This document shows positions 14,948 to 23,810 of a stretch of 64,000 nucleotides of DNA, piece by piece. Made by a program: the position numbers and the translations under genes. The DNA is taken from positions 1,788,756 through 1,852,755 of the forward strand of contig NZ_LT629945.1 of NCBI RefSeq assembly GCF_900104675.1. The letters run 5' to 3'. The notes below the pieces were generated by a model, which searched no databases, was not told where the DNA came from, and saw nothing but the letters and a program-made list of their open reading frames with translations. The stretch's first letter is position 1. Each line of letters opens with the position of its first letter. The DNA comes from Angelakisella massiliensis. Lineage in GTDB: Bacteria; Bacillota; Clostridia; Oscillospirales; Ruminococcaceae.

Positions 14948-15964
14948 ATGGAAGACCGGCCGATTTTTCAGCTTTCTCAGGGACGGACGGAGCAGCTGAC
15001 CACCTTTGATCCCGCTACAGGAGACAAGACTGTCTTTGTGGCGCCGGGGGAGAGAAAAACCATCTTTTCCCTGGAGGGCAGGGGGATGATCGCCCGCTTC
15101 TGGATGACGCTGCCGGGATGGTTCTGGCGGTACTGGGACCCTGACGCCGCCGTGGACCCTACAGTCCTGCGGCTGACCATCCTGCGGCTGTATTTTGACG
15201 GCTGCCCGGAGCCTTCAGTGGAAGCTCCGGTGGGGGATTTCTTCGGTGTAGGCCACTGTGAGTTTCAGCATTATACCTCCCGCTATCTGGGGATGAGCAG
15301 CGGCGGATTTTACTGCTATTTTCCCATGCCCTTTGACCGGGGCTTCCGGCTGGAGGTGGAAAACCTCCACCAGCAGGAGACAGCGGAGCTGTTCTTCAAC
15401 ATCACCTGGCAGCGTCTGAAGCAGCTGCCGGAGCAATCCGGACGGTTCCACTGCGCCTTCCGGGCGGGGGAGAACGCCGGGGGAGATCCTTTGGAAACGG
15501 CGAATATTCAGGGACAGGGCCATCTGGCTGGATGCGCCTTGTCCATTCAGGGCAGCGTTCCCAACAATCTGGCTTTTCTGGAAGCGCCGGAATACATCTG
15601 GGTGGACGGGGAAGAACCTCCGGCCCTGGTGGGAACCGGATTGGAGGATTACTTCAACGGCGGCTGGTATTTTCGCGACGGCCCCTTCTGCGCCGAAACC
15701 CACGGCGTACCGCTGAAGGACCCGCTCCGTTCCATGATCAGTATGTATCGCTTCCATGACGGGGATCGGGTCAACTTCCAACGTTCACTGCGGATGTGTT
15801 TCCTCAATCCCTGGAAGAAGGAACGCCTGAAACCCTTCCGCTATTCCTCCACGGTTTATTATTATTTGTCCGAGGCGTCGCCGGCCTGTTTCCGTATCCC
15901 GCCCGCCAAAGACCTGCTTTGCCTTTATCGTGTCAGGGACAGGGATTTCCAGGCCATACCCTGA
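14948..15964 (+). CDS. GH172 (DUF2961) glycoside hydrolase, second copy
   Basis: 338 residues, 12 bases after the first GH172 gene, with AGGAGG before ATG 14948. It shares the landmarks VGDFFGVGHCEFQHYTS and GTGLEDYFNGGWYF but is shorter and clearly diverged from its neighbour, so the tandem pair is an old duplication or two separate acquisitions. It lacks a signal peptide. GH172 proteins work as multimers of jelly-roll domains, and the two copies might form a mixed complex or cut different linkages; neither is testable from sequence. Confidence 0.83.
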   Translation: MEDRPIFQLSQGRTEQLTTFDPATGDKTVFVAPGERKTIFSLEGRGMIARFWMTLPGWFWRYWDPDAAVDPTVLRLTILRLYFDGCPEPSVEAPVGDFFGVGHCEFQHYTSRYLGMSSGGFYCYFPMPFDRGFRLEVENLHQQETAELFFNITWQRLKQLPEQSGRFHCAFRAGENAGGDPLETANIQGQGHLAGCALSIQGSVPNNLAFLEAPEYIWVDGEEPPALVGTGLEDYFNGGWYFRDGPFCAETHGVPLKDPLRSMISMYRFHDGDRVNFQRSLRMCFLNPWKKERLKPFRYSSTVYYYLSEASPACFRIPPAKDLLCLYRVRDRDFQAIP

Positions 15965-15994
15965 CGCCGGTGCCGGGAGACAGGAGGAAAAATC

Positions 15995-17359
15995 ATGTTT
16001 GTCACCCCTTCCTATCTGAGAAAGAGCCTTTTGGCATCCTTACATACCCTGGAGACGCAAGGCTTTGATATTACCGGCCAGGAGCAGCGGCTGGCCGCTC
16101 TGCCGGACAGCCAGGACGCACTGACGGATTTTGCCCGGCAGCTGCTCCGGCTCCCTCTGCGTAAGGATTGGCCTTATGCAGAGCCGGTGTCCTGGGAGGA
16201 GATCCAGCGGGAGATGACCCCCGGCCGGGAGCGCTTTTGCCGTCGGGGGGATGCCGCCTGGTATGGACGCAAGGCGGAAACCGCTTTTCTGGCCTCGGTT
16301 CTGGGCTGCATTCTGGGAAAGCCTTTGGAGGTAAACCCGGATCTGGACAGTTTGCGCCGGGCCGGGGAGGCAGTGGGCCAGTGGCCCATTGAGGACTTTA
16401 TCACCCCGGAATTTCTGGAGGCTTTGGGCCGCAGGCATTTTTCCTGGACGGAAACCACCAAAGGCAATATCCGTTACGCCGCGGCGGACGACGACCTCAA
16501 TTATACGGTTCTGGGAATGCTGGCGCTGGAAGAACACGGCCTGGACCTGGATCTGGACGGTATGAAGCGGACCTGGCTGCGGCATCAGGCCATGGGCTTC
16601 GCCTTTGGTCCCGAGCAGCATATTACCGCCTGCATCGCGGCGAACAGGCTCCAGGAGGACGAAATGGAGCCTCATCATCCTGATGAGGACTACAGCTGGT
16701 GGGCGGATCTGTTCAACCCCATGAACGAGGAGTGCGGAGCCATCATCCGCATGGATGCCTATGGCTGTGCCTTTGCCGGCAGGCCGGATCTGGCGGCGAA
16801 ATACGCCTGCATCGACGCTTCCTTCACCCACCGCAGGACCGGTGTTTACAGCGCCATGTATGTGGCGGCGGTTCTGGCGGGGATGTTTGCCGCCAGGGAC
16901 CCGGTGGAGCCTTTTGTGGAGGCGCTGCATTTCATCCCCAGCCGCAGCCGATTTTACCGGGCTTGTCAGGTGGCGCTGCAATGTGTACTGTCCTCAGACA
17001 GCTTTGAGGAAGGCTATGAAAAGATCCACCATCGCTTTGGCCAGTATGGTCATTGTATGGTGTACCAGGAGATCGGTACGCTGATCAATACCATGCGCTG
17101 GGCAAAGGATATCTGGCATGGTGTGTGCCTGCAGGTGATGCAGGGCAATGATACCGATAGCTTCGGCTGTACGGCAGGGTCGCTGCTGGGAGCATATTTC
17201 GGTCCTGAGGGACTGGACCGCTGTCGGCTGGAACCCTTCCGGGATACCATTCACATTTCCCTGGCTGATTTTTATGAGACTTCTTTAAGCGGTCTGGCCC
17301 GGCGGATTGGGATGCTTCCGGAACGCTTTTTACCCCTTGCGGAGGAGGAAAAGGGATGA
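15995..17359 (+). CDS. ADP-ribosylglycohydrolase-fold protein
   Basis: 454 residues. The ADP-ribosyl-crysJ1 fold is indicated by FLASVLGCILGKPLE, by an acidic motif AADDDLNYTVLGMLALEEHG (residues about 165-184) corresponding to the usual metal-binding DDT segment, and by MQGNDTDSFGCTAGSLLGAYFG near the C-terminus, the second metal motif. The family typically cleaves ADP-ribose linkages using two magnesium ions. Here it is fused by neighbourhood to glycosidases, and its stop overlaps the start of a sugar kinase (ATGA), so translation is coupled. A glycosidase-type role on an N-glycosidic or modified sugar is more likely than protein de-ADP-ribosylation. Confidence 0.8.
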   Translation: MFVTPSYLRKSLLASLHTLETQGFDITGQEQRLAALPDSQDALTDFARQLLRLPLRKDWPYAEPVSWEEIQREMTPGRERFCRRGDAAWYGRKAETAFLASVLGCILGKPLEVNPDLDSLRRAGEAVGQWPIEDFITPEFLEALGRRHFSWTETTKGNIRYAAADDDLNYTVLGMLALEEHGLDLDLDGMKRTWLRHQAMGFAFGPEQHITACIAANRLQEDEMEPHHPDEDYSWWADLFNPMNEECGAIIRMDAYGCAFAGRPDLAAKYACIDASFTHRRTGVYSAMYVAAVLAGMFAARDPVEPFVEALHFIPSRSRFYRACQVALQCVLSSDSFEEGYEKIHHRFGQYGHCMVYQEIGTLINTMRWAKDIWHGVCLQVMQGNDTDSFGCTAGSLLGAYFGPEGLDRCRLEPFRDTIHISLADFYETSLSGLARRIGMLPERFLPLAEEEKG

Positions 17360-18303
17360 ATTACTACATTGGCGTGGACGGAGGAGGAACCAAGACCGCC
17401 TTTGCCCTGTGGGATGAGCGGGGCCGTTTATGCGCCCGCAGGACAGCCGAAGGAAGCTCCTATCGGGAAAAGGGAACGGAGGCTGTGGCAAGGCTGATGA
17501 AGGATGGTTTCACAGCCATGCTCAGGGAACATTCCATCAGCTTTTTTCAGCTCAAAGGAGCCGTTATGGCGCTGCCCTGTGTAGGGGAAAGCGAGGAAGG
17601 CGACAGGATCTTGCGGGAAGAGCTGGAAAAGACGCTGACCCCGGTCCCCATTCTGGTAGTCAATGATGTAGTGGCCGGCTGGGCAGGTTCCCTCAAGCTG
17701 CGCTGCGGAATCAACATTGTATCGGGCACCGGTTCCATTGCCTACGGCAGAAACGCGGCCAGAAAGCAGGCACGGTGCGGCGGTTGGGATGAGTTTTTTT
17801 CCGATGAGGGTTCCTGTTATTGGCTGGGGAGAAAGATGCTTCAGCTGTTCTCCTGGCAGTGCGACGGCCGTTTGGATCCGGGACCGCTGCGGGAGATCGT
17901 ACGGCAGGAGTTTAAGCTGGAAAATGATTTTCAGATCATTGAGCGTGTTGTGCCCCAGATCAGCAGCCATCGGGACACCACCGCCGCTTTACAGCGGCTG
18001 CTGCTGAAAGCCGCCCAGGAGGGGGATCCTTCCGCGGTAGCGGCCTATGAAGAGGCTGCGGAACTGTTGGCGGCAATGGTTTTGGGGGTCCAGAAGGAGT
18101 TGGGGCTGGAGCGATGCCCGGTATCTTATTCAGGAGGGCTGTTTCATGCCGGGCAGCTGATACTCAGGCCCCTGACAAAGCTGCTGGAGGGACGGGGCTG
18201 TACGCTGGAAAAGCCTGCGCTGGAGCCTTGGCAAGGGGCAGGACTGCTTTGTTTTGAGACCTTTGCTCCCGACAGCCTTCATCAGATGATGGAGAAAATT
18301 TGA
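17356..18303 (+). CDS. BadF/BadG/BcrA-type sugar kinase (N-acetylglucosamine kinase-like)
   Basis: 315 residues. The actin-fold ATP-binding motif GVDGGGTKTAFALWD lies at residues 5-19, followed by NDVVAGWAGS and the second phosphate loop IVSGTGSIAYGRN. These match the BadF ATPase superfamily, which contains N-acetylglucosamine and glucosamine kinases. It overlaps the upstream gene by 4 bases. It would phosphorylate the sugar released by the GH172 enzymes or an amino sugar, feeding the SIS isomerase and aldolase downstream. Substrate unproven. Confidence 0.82.
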   Translation: MNYYIGVDGGGTKTAFALWDERGRLCARRTAEGSSYREKGTEAVARLMKDGFTAMLREHSISFFQLKGAVMALPCVGESEEGDRILREELEKTLTPVPILVVNDVVAGWAGSLKLRCGINIVSGTGSIAYGRNAARKQARCGGWDEFFSDEGSCYWLGRKMLQLFSWQCDGRLDPGPLREIVRQEFKLENDFQIIERVVPQISSHRDTTAALQRLLLKAAQEGDPSAVAAYEEAAELLAAMVLGVQKELGLERCPVSYSGGLFHAGQLILRPLTKLLEGRGCTLEKPALEPWQGAGLLCFETFAPDSLHQMMEKI

Positions 18304-18323
18304 AAAGACAGGGGGAAGCTGTG

Positions 18324-19187
18324 ATGTTGATGACCACAAAAAGGATGCTGCGGGCAGCCAGCCAGAACGGATACGCGGTAGGTGCTTTCAATGTGGAGAA
18401 CGCGGAGATGCTTCAGGCGGTGTTGGCAGCGGCGGAAGAAATGGAAGCGCCGGTGATCATTCAGACAACACCTGGAACGCTGCGGTATCTGCCGCCGGAA
18501 TATTTTGCGGGAATGCTCAGGGAAAAAGGTGCCGGTGCACCGGTAGCCCTTCACCTGGATCACGGTTCCAGTTTTGAACTGGCCGTCAGATGTATGGAGG
18601 CGGGATACACTTCAGTAATGATCGACGGTTCTGCTCTTCCTTATGAGGAGAACATCCGCCTGACCGCCCGGGTATGTGCCAGTGCTCAGGACCATGGTGT
18701 TCCTGTGGAAGCGGAACTGGGTAAGGTCGGGGGCAAGGAGGACGATCTGGAGTGCAGCGATGCCCAGTATACCGATCCTGATCAGGCCGCGGATTTTGTG
18801 CGCCGCACCGGTGTGGATTCTCTGGCGGTGGCCATTGGTACCGCCCATGGCTTTTATAAGGTGGAGCCCCGGCTGGATCTGGACAGAATCATCCGCATCA
18901 GGGAAAAGGTGGATGTTCCGCTGGTGATGCATGGTGCTTCCGGCGTGCCGGATGAAAAAGTGCGCCGGGCGGTAGAAAACGGTATGGCAAAAGTAAATTT
19001 TGCTACTGAACTGCGGGCGGCTTTTTCACAGGGGGTTAAGGAATATCTGGAAAAGGACCATGGGGTGTATGACCCTAAAAAGTATCTGAGCAGCGGCGCT
19101 CAAAAGGTGCGTGAGCTGGTAAAGGAGAAAATCTGTTTGTGCGGTTCCCAGGGCAAGGCCCGGGATCTGATGGCCCAGGTGGAATAA
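18324..19187 (+). CDS. Class II fructose/tagatose-bisphosphate aldolase
   Basis: 287 residues from ATG 18324, chosen because GGGGGAAG lies about 8 bases upstream; the frame is open from 18300. The zinc histidines are visible in LHLDHGSS, AIGTAHG and MHGASG, and the catalytic region EAELGKVGGKEDD matches GatY/KbaY-type class II aldolases (about 285 residues). It would split tagatose-1,6- or fructose-1,6-bisphosphate into DHAP and glyceraldehyde-3-phosphate. It sits between two sugar kinases, consistent with a complete branch from sugar phosphate to glycolysis. Confidence 0.88.
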   Translation: MLMTTKRMLRAASQNGYAVGAFNVENAEMLQAVLAAAEEMEAPVIIQTTPGTLRYLPPEYFAGMLREKGAGAPVALHLDHGSSFELAVRCMEAGYTSVMIDGSALPYEENIRLTARVCASAQDHGVPVEAELGKVGGKEDDLECSDAQYTDPDQAADFVRRTGVDSLAVAIGTAHGFYKVEPRLDLDRIIRIREKVDVPLVMHGASGVPDEKVRRAVENGMAKVNFATELRAAFSQGVKEYLEKDHGVYDPKKYLSSGAQKVRELVKEKICLCGSQGKARDLMAQVE

Positions 19188-19220
19188 GGGCGGATAGCTT
19201 TGGGAATGGGAGGTGAACGG

Positions 19221-20153
19221 ATGATCGGAACAGTGAACCTCAACGCTGCCATTGACCAGTTCTATCTGGTGCCCCGGCTGAAATCCGGTTCGGTCAACCG
19301 TGTGACGGAGAGCCGTGCCGCGGCCGGAGGCAAGGGAATGAATGTGGCCCGGGTCATCAGTCAGTGCGGATATTCCGCTGCCGCTGCCGGCTTTCGGGGA
19401 GGCGCGTCGGGTGAGGTGATCCGCCGGGAGCTGGAGCGGCTGGGAATCAGGGATTTTTATACCGATACCGGTTTGGAATGCCGCCGGTGCCTGAACGTCA
19501 AGGATGCCTCTGACGGCAGCCAGACGGAACTGCTGGAGCCTGGTCCTCAGATCCCCTTGCAGCTGCAGGAGCAGTTTTTGCAGGACTTTGACCGCATGGC
19601 AGTGTTATGTCAGGTGCTCACTTTCTCCGGCAGCGCCCCGTCCGGGGTGGAAAAAGATGTGTACAAAAAGCTGGTACTGCGTGCCAAAGCCGCAGGCCGT
19701 CCCGTTTTGCTGGACGCTTCGGGGGAGCTGCTGCGGTATGGTCTGGAAGGCGGTCCAGCCCTTGCCAAACCCAATCGGGAGGAATTGTTTCAGCTGTTGG
19801 GGGAGGAAGTGGAGCAGCAAAAACTGCCCCGGGCACTTGAACAGCTCCGGAGCAGATATGGGGTAGGAATTATGACGGTGTCCCTGGGTGCCCAGGGGGT
19901 AATGGCGGCGGATGGTACCCAGACGCTGCTTGCGGCCCCGCCCAAAGACCTTCCGGTGGTCAACACCGTGGGCTGCGGGGACAGCATGATGGCGGCTTTT
20001 GCCATCGGGCTTCACGAAGGCTTTTCCCTGGAGGAAACGCTCCGGTACGGTGTTGCGGTCTCAGCAGCCAATGCCCTGACGGAACAAACCGGCAGCTGCG
20101 ATCCCCAAACGGTCAGGGAGCTGCTGCCGGCGGTGGAAGTTTTCCCGGTGTAA
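19221..20153 (+). CDS. 1-phosphofructokinase/tagatose-6-phosphate kinase family (LacC/FruK-like)
   Basis: 310 residues from ATG 19221 with GGGAGGTG upstream. PfkB-family motifs: AAGGKGMNVARVI near residues 34-46 and the C-terminal anion hole NTVGCGDSMMA near 249-259 with catalytic Asp. The overall pattern (starting MIGTVNLNAAID) is of the hexose-phosphate kinase subfamily rather than ribokinase. It would make the bisphosphate used by the adjacent aldolase. Tagatose-6-phosphate versus fructose-1- or 6-phosphate cannot be separated by eye. Confidence 0.87.
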   Translation: MIGTVNLNAAIDQFYLVPRLKSGSVNRVTESRAAAGGKGMNVARVISQCGYSAAAAGFRGGASGEVIRRELERLGIRDFYTDTGLECRRCLNVKDASDGSQTELLEPGPQIPLQLQEQFLQDFDRMAVLCQVLTFSGSAPSGVEKDVYKKLVLRAKAAGRPVLLDASGELLRYGLEGGPALAKPNREELFQLLGEEVEQQKLPRALEQLRSRYGVGIMTVSLGAQGVMAADGTQTLLAAPPKDLPVVNTVGCGDSMMAAFAIGLHEGFSLEETLRYGVAVSAANALTEQTGSCDPQTVRELLPAVEVFPV

Positions 20154-20167
20154 GAAAGTAAGCAAGC

Positions 20168-20893
20168 TCAGATTTGATGCAGCTCCACATGATAGGTGAT
20201 CCGGTCCCCCCGGACGATGGTGTCGCAGTATTCCACGATCTGTTCATCCACATAGGTGATCCGGTCGATGTGCAGCCCCGGCTGGGTGCTTTTCCCCTGA
20301 AGATATTTGGCGGCGTTTTTGCCCAGCAGTACAGCGTTGAACTGCTCTGTTGCCAGATTGGGTGAGAGCCCGGAATATTTTTTCAGAGAGTTGTACAGCC
20401 CGATTTCAGCGATACTGTCCCCGTTGAGCTGAGGGCAGAGGACGCAGGGAATATAGGAAAATTCATAAGCGAAGGGGATCGTTCCTACGCTGCGGATGCG
20501 TTCCATTTTGAAAACAGGCTCTCCGGCTGATATTTTAAGGCGCTGAGCGATTTTTTCAGGACATGGAATGGCCTCAAAGCCCAGCACGGTGCTCTGACGC
20601 TTTTCATCAGGGTGATCGATGTTATCGCTGAAACTGTAGAAGTAAGCCAGCTTCTGCTCGATCTTGGGCCGGGTGACAAAGGTGCCCCGCCCCTGCTTGC
20701 GGTACAAATAGCCCTGGCTGTTGAGTTTGTCCATCGCCATGCGGACGGTGATGCGGCTGACACCATATTGCTGGCAAAGCTCCGCCTCGGTGGGCAGTTT
20801 GAATCCATCCTGCCACAGGCCGGAGGTGATGTTCTCCAGCATTTTCTGATAAAGTTGGCTGTACAGCGGGATACTGCTTTTTTCATCCAACAT
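20168..20893 (-). CDS. GntR-family regulator with UTRA effector domain
   Basis: 241 residues. The winged helix (about residues 10-75) contains QYGVSRITVRMAMDKL and the wing YRKQGRGTFV; the UTRA domain follows (about 95-235), the fold that binds sugar phosphates or related effectors (HutC/NagR type). It is convergent with the kinase at 19221 and divergent from the SIS gene at 20992, 98 bases apart. It is the only regulator in the 10.9-28.5 kb locus and so the likely reader of the TGTTATAACA operators at 12672 and the related sites near 22250. Confidence 0.9.
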   Translation of the reverse strand: MLDEKSSIPLYSQLYQKMLENITSGLWQDGFKLPTEAELCQQYGVSRITVRMAMDKLNSQGYLYRKQGRGTFVTRPKIEQKLAYFYSFSDNIDHPDEKRQSTVLGFEAIPCPEKIAQRLKISAGEPVFKMERIRSVGTIPFAYEFSYIPCVLCPQLNGDSIAEIGLYNSLKKYSGLSPNLATEQFNAVLLGKNAAKYLQGKSTQPGLHIDRITYVDEQIVEYCDTIVRGDRITYHVELHQI

Positions 20894-20991
20894 GATTTTT
20901 CGTCCTTTCTCTTTTCAAAAGTGTCTGATCCATGGTGCAGCATTTTGGATTGAGCAGCAGTGAATAGATAAAACAAGGAGGTACGCGTACG

Positions 20992-22026
20992 ATGTTTGAG
21001 TATCTGACGCAGCAAGAGGTATATTCCCAACCGGAAGCGCTGAAAAAAACTTTGGATTATTTGCTGGAAAACCGGGAAAAAATCACCGGATTTTTCCGCA
21101 GCTACAAAGGAAGAAGAATTGTGGTCATGGGCTGTGGCTCCAGCGCTATGCTGGCCAGAAGCGCCCGGATGATTTTTGAAAAAAGCGGAGAACCGGTAAG
21201 CTCCATCACCGGCGGAGAATATCTGGTCAAGCCGGAAAGCTACGCTCATCTGATCAAAGACAGTATTGTAGTCATTCTTTCCCGCTCCGGTATGACCACT
21301 GAGATTTTGCGCGCGGCACGGACGATGTCGGAGAACAGCAATGCGGTCTTCCTGTCGGTAACAATGAAGGAGGAAAATGACCTCCTCCCTGTATGCCAAC
21401 TGAATTTACTTATGCCGTGGGCCTACGACCACAGCGTTTGCCAGACACGCACCGTAAGCAACCTGTATCTGACAATTTTGCTGCTCCAGGCTTTTCGCAG
21501 TGAGGACAGCAAGCTGGAAGAGGCCGCCATTCAGGCGGTAGAAGACAGCAGTGTTTTCCTCAATGAAAACCGGGCATTGTTGGAAAATGTTGCAAAGCGG
21601 GATTTTGACCGGGCGGTGGTTCTCTCCGACGGCCCGATGGGAGGAATCGGAGAAGAAGCGGCTCTGGCTTTCACAGAAATCTCCATGCTGCCGGGAGCTC
21701 ATTTTGGTGTATTGGATTACCGCCATGGCCCCATTGTGCTCCATGGTCCCAAAACACTGACGCTGGTGCTGCTTCGTCCGGCAGACAACAGCTATCAGCA
21801 GGATATGCTGGAAGACCTGAGCAAAACCGGATGCATTCTTGTGACAGTAGGCGGAGAAGGGGAAAACAGCCAGCTGAACCTGCCGGTGAAGACAGTAAAG
21901 GATGACTGCGCATTGGGCCTGTATCTGATCTGGACCGCTCAGGTTCTGGCATTGGCAAAGGCGCTGGAATGCGGTAAAAACCCCGACCAGCCGGCAGGAC
22001 TGGATGCGTATATTGCGCTGAAATAA
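20992..22026 (+). CDS. Double-SIS sugar-phosphate isomerase/deaminase (AgaS/FrlB-like)
   Basis: 344 residues with two SIS domains, as in GlmS C-terminal halves, AgaS and FrlB. Signature stretches are VVMGCGSSAML and SIVVILSRSGMTTEI in the first domain and FTEISMLPGAHFGVLDYRHGP in the second, which is typical of hexosamine-phosphate binding. AAGGAGG precedes the start. With a BadF kinase, a LacC-like kinase and a class II aldolase nearby it completes a route resembling the AgaS-type pathway (galactosamine-6-phosphate to tagatose-6-phosphate). A fructosamine-phosphate deglycase role is an alternative. Confidence 0.8.
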   Translation: MFEYLTQQEVYSQPEALKKTLDYLLENREKITGFFRSYKGRRIVVMGCGSSAMLARSARMIFEKSGEPVSSITGGEYLVKPESYAHLIKDSIVVILSRSGMTTEILRAARTMSENSNAVFLSVTMKEENDLLPVCQLNLLMPWAYDHSVCQTRTVSNLYLTILLLQAFRSEDSKLEEAAIQAVEDSSVFLNENRALLENVAKRDFDRAVVLSDGPMGGIGEEAALAFTEISMLPGAHFGVLDYRHGPIVLHGPKTLTLVLLRPADNSYQQDMLEDLSKTGCILVTVGGEGENSQLNLPVKTVKDDCALGLYLIWTAQVLALAKALECGKNPDQPAGLDAYIALK

Positions 22027-22244
22027 AATCCATCCTTTTGGAGGTGGGGGTATTCTTTGCTTTAGTTTATCACAACACTTGCCGCAGGCGCAAGGCTCAA
22101 AGCAAAAGAGCCCCCAACCTTCTCACAGGACAACAGGGCCTTTTCCTTCAGGCGTTCATCTTTTATAGAACATATCATAACATATTGACAATAGACAAGC
22201 AATCAGTTGGCGGCGCGGATAGGAACAAGAGTGGCGCTTCAAAT

Positions 22245-22290
22245 TTGTCATAACATTATATTGACATATGTTATAATGATATTATATAAT
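22245..22290 (+). promoter_or_regulatory. Promoter and operator of the second ABC transporter
   Basis: TTGACA (22261-22266), an 18-bp spacer and TATAAT (22285-22290) precede the binding-protein gene. Inverted half-sites ATAACAT (22251-22257) and ATGTTAT (22269-22275) flank and enter the promoter; another CATAACATAT lies near 22176-22185. The half-sites match the operator at 12672-12695. The rest of the 22027-22354 gap shows only AT-rich sequence and no gene. Confidence 0.6.
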
Positions 22291-22354
22291 AAACTTAAAC
22301 ACAAAGCTCTGGTTTTGTGTGAATTGAACGGAAGGGAAAAGGAGGAAGCAAGTT

Positions 22355-23716
22355 ATGTTCCTAAGATCAAAACGCATCATATCCTGGATATTGGTAGTAT
22401 TGGCAGCCGTTTCGTTGGCAGCGTGTTCATCTCAGGATGCGGCATCCGCACCGGCGGGCAGTTCGGGCGATGCTTCTGGCGCGGTCGAAGAGGTCACGCT
22501 GACGTTTCTCAATGTATTTCCCATGGATGAAACAAATCCGCATTTTGAAAAGTACATCGCTCAGTTCGAAGCAGATCATCCGGGGGTGACGGTAGAATAT
22601 ACCACAGTGCCTTGGGATGAAGCGTTTAAAAAGGTAGTGGCAATGTCCACCTCCAATACGCTGCCCGATGTGCTGACAGGAGATGTCAGCTACTTGTTGG
22701 CGCTGGCTCCGGACGATAAGATCTTGGATCTGACCGATACCTGGAAAGCCAGCGGATATTATGATGATCTTTGCACTGCCTGTGTGCAGTCCTCGGATCT
22801 GTTTACTTATGACGGTAAGGTCTATGCCATTCCCGACGGATACGGTGCTCAAGGCATCTATGTCAATGTTCCCATGCTGGAAAAGGCAGGCTACGATATT
22901 GAAGAGCTTCGTCAGGACTGGACCTGGGACAAATACATCGAGGTGGTCAAGGCCACCAATGATCCCGCCAACAATGTTTACGGCATGGCCTTCCGCGGCG
23001 GTCAGAACGGATTTATGAGATTTTACGAGTATCTCTGCAATAAGATCGGTTCCGACAGCATGTTCCCCGATGGTACCAACAAGTCCATTCTGGAGCATCC
23101 GGATGCGCTGAAGCATTTCCAGGATTTCTATGGTTTGTATGTAGATGGTTACGCACCCAAGGATTCCATCAACTGGGGCTTTAAAGAAATGGTGGAAGGC
23201 TTTGTCAGCGGACAAACCGCCACTCTGAACAATTCAGCGGAAGTTACTCTTACCTGCTCCCAGCGGATGGAGGATGACGACTGGACCGTTCTGCCCTTCC
23301 CCAAAAACGCCGACGGCAGCAAGACGCTGATGGTTTGGGGACATTCCGCAGGTATGATGGTTTCGGCCAATTCGGAGCATCCCGACCTGGCTAAAGAGCT
23401 GGTTATGTATCTTTCCTCCCCCGAGGTCAACGCGGATTATTGCAAAGCGTTGGTAGCTCTGCCCATTTATAACCAATCCCTCACCGACCCGTTCTTCCAG
23501 GAGGGATATCTCAAAGGCTTTGCTGATACGCTGATGGACCCCAATCTTCAGTACCTGACCCAGCCCACTGAGCTGACCCAGTGGGGATACTTCATCTCCG
23601 AATACGCCACAGGTGAATGTCAGAAATATATGTCTGGTTCCCAGACCGCTGAGCAAACGCTGTCCAATATGGCAGCGTGGCTGAGCGCGGAGTACGATAA
23701 GGACATCGGGCAATAA
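22355..23716 (+). CDS. Sugar ABC transporter substrate-binding lipoprotein
   Basis: 453 residues. A lipoprotein signal peptide with basic start, hydrophobic core and lipobox SLAAC near residues 24-28 is followed by a Ser/Gly/Ala-rich linker. The mature part is a family-1 extracellular solute-binding protein (TLTFLNVFPMDETNPHFEKYI, later WTWDKYIEVVKA). It captures the sugar outside the membrane for the permeases at 23811 and 24716. GGAGG lies 7 bases before the ATG. A strong hairpin follows the gene. It might also serve the orphan permeases at 10907-12638. Confidence 0.93.
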   Translation: MFLRSKRIISWILVVLAAVSLAACSSQDAASAPAGSSGDASGAVEEVTLTFLNVFPMDETNPHFEKYIAQFEADHPGVTVEYTTVPWDEAFKKVVAMSTSNTLPDVLTGDVSYLLALAPDDKILDLTDTWKASGYYDDLCTACVQSSDLFTYDGKVYAIPDGYGAQGIYVNVPMLEKAGYDIEELRQDWTWDKYIEVVKATNDPANNVYGMAFRGGQNGFMRFYEYLCNKIGSDSMFPDGTNKSILEHPDALKHFQDFYGLYVDGYAPKDSINWGFKEMVEGFVSGQTATLNNSAEVTLTCSQRMEDDDWTVLPFPKNADGSKTLMVWGHSAGMMVSANSEHPDLAKELVMYLSSPEVNADYCKALVALPIYNQSLTDPFFQEGYLKGFADTLMDPNLQYLTQPTELTQWGYFISEYATGECQKYMSGSQTAEQTLSNMAAWLSAEYDKDIGQ

Positions 23717-23730
23717 AGCACTGGAATGAG

Positions 23731-23776
23731 GGGCGCCGGCGGGCGGCGAAAAAAGTACCGCCGGCGCCCTGTTTTT
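23731..23776 (+). terminator. Strong intra-operon hairpin after the binding-protein gene
   Basis: A perfect 12-bp GC stem GGGCGCCGGCGG (23731-23742) and CCGCCGGCGCCC (23758-23769) is followed by TGTTTTTC. Placed between binding protein and permeases, it would terminate most transcripts and raise binding-protein output relative to the permeases. Confidence 0.8.
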
Positions 23777-23810
23777 CTGGACCAAGCATTGAGAACAGGG
23801 GTGAAAGGGT

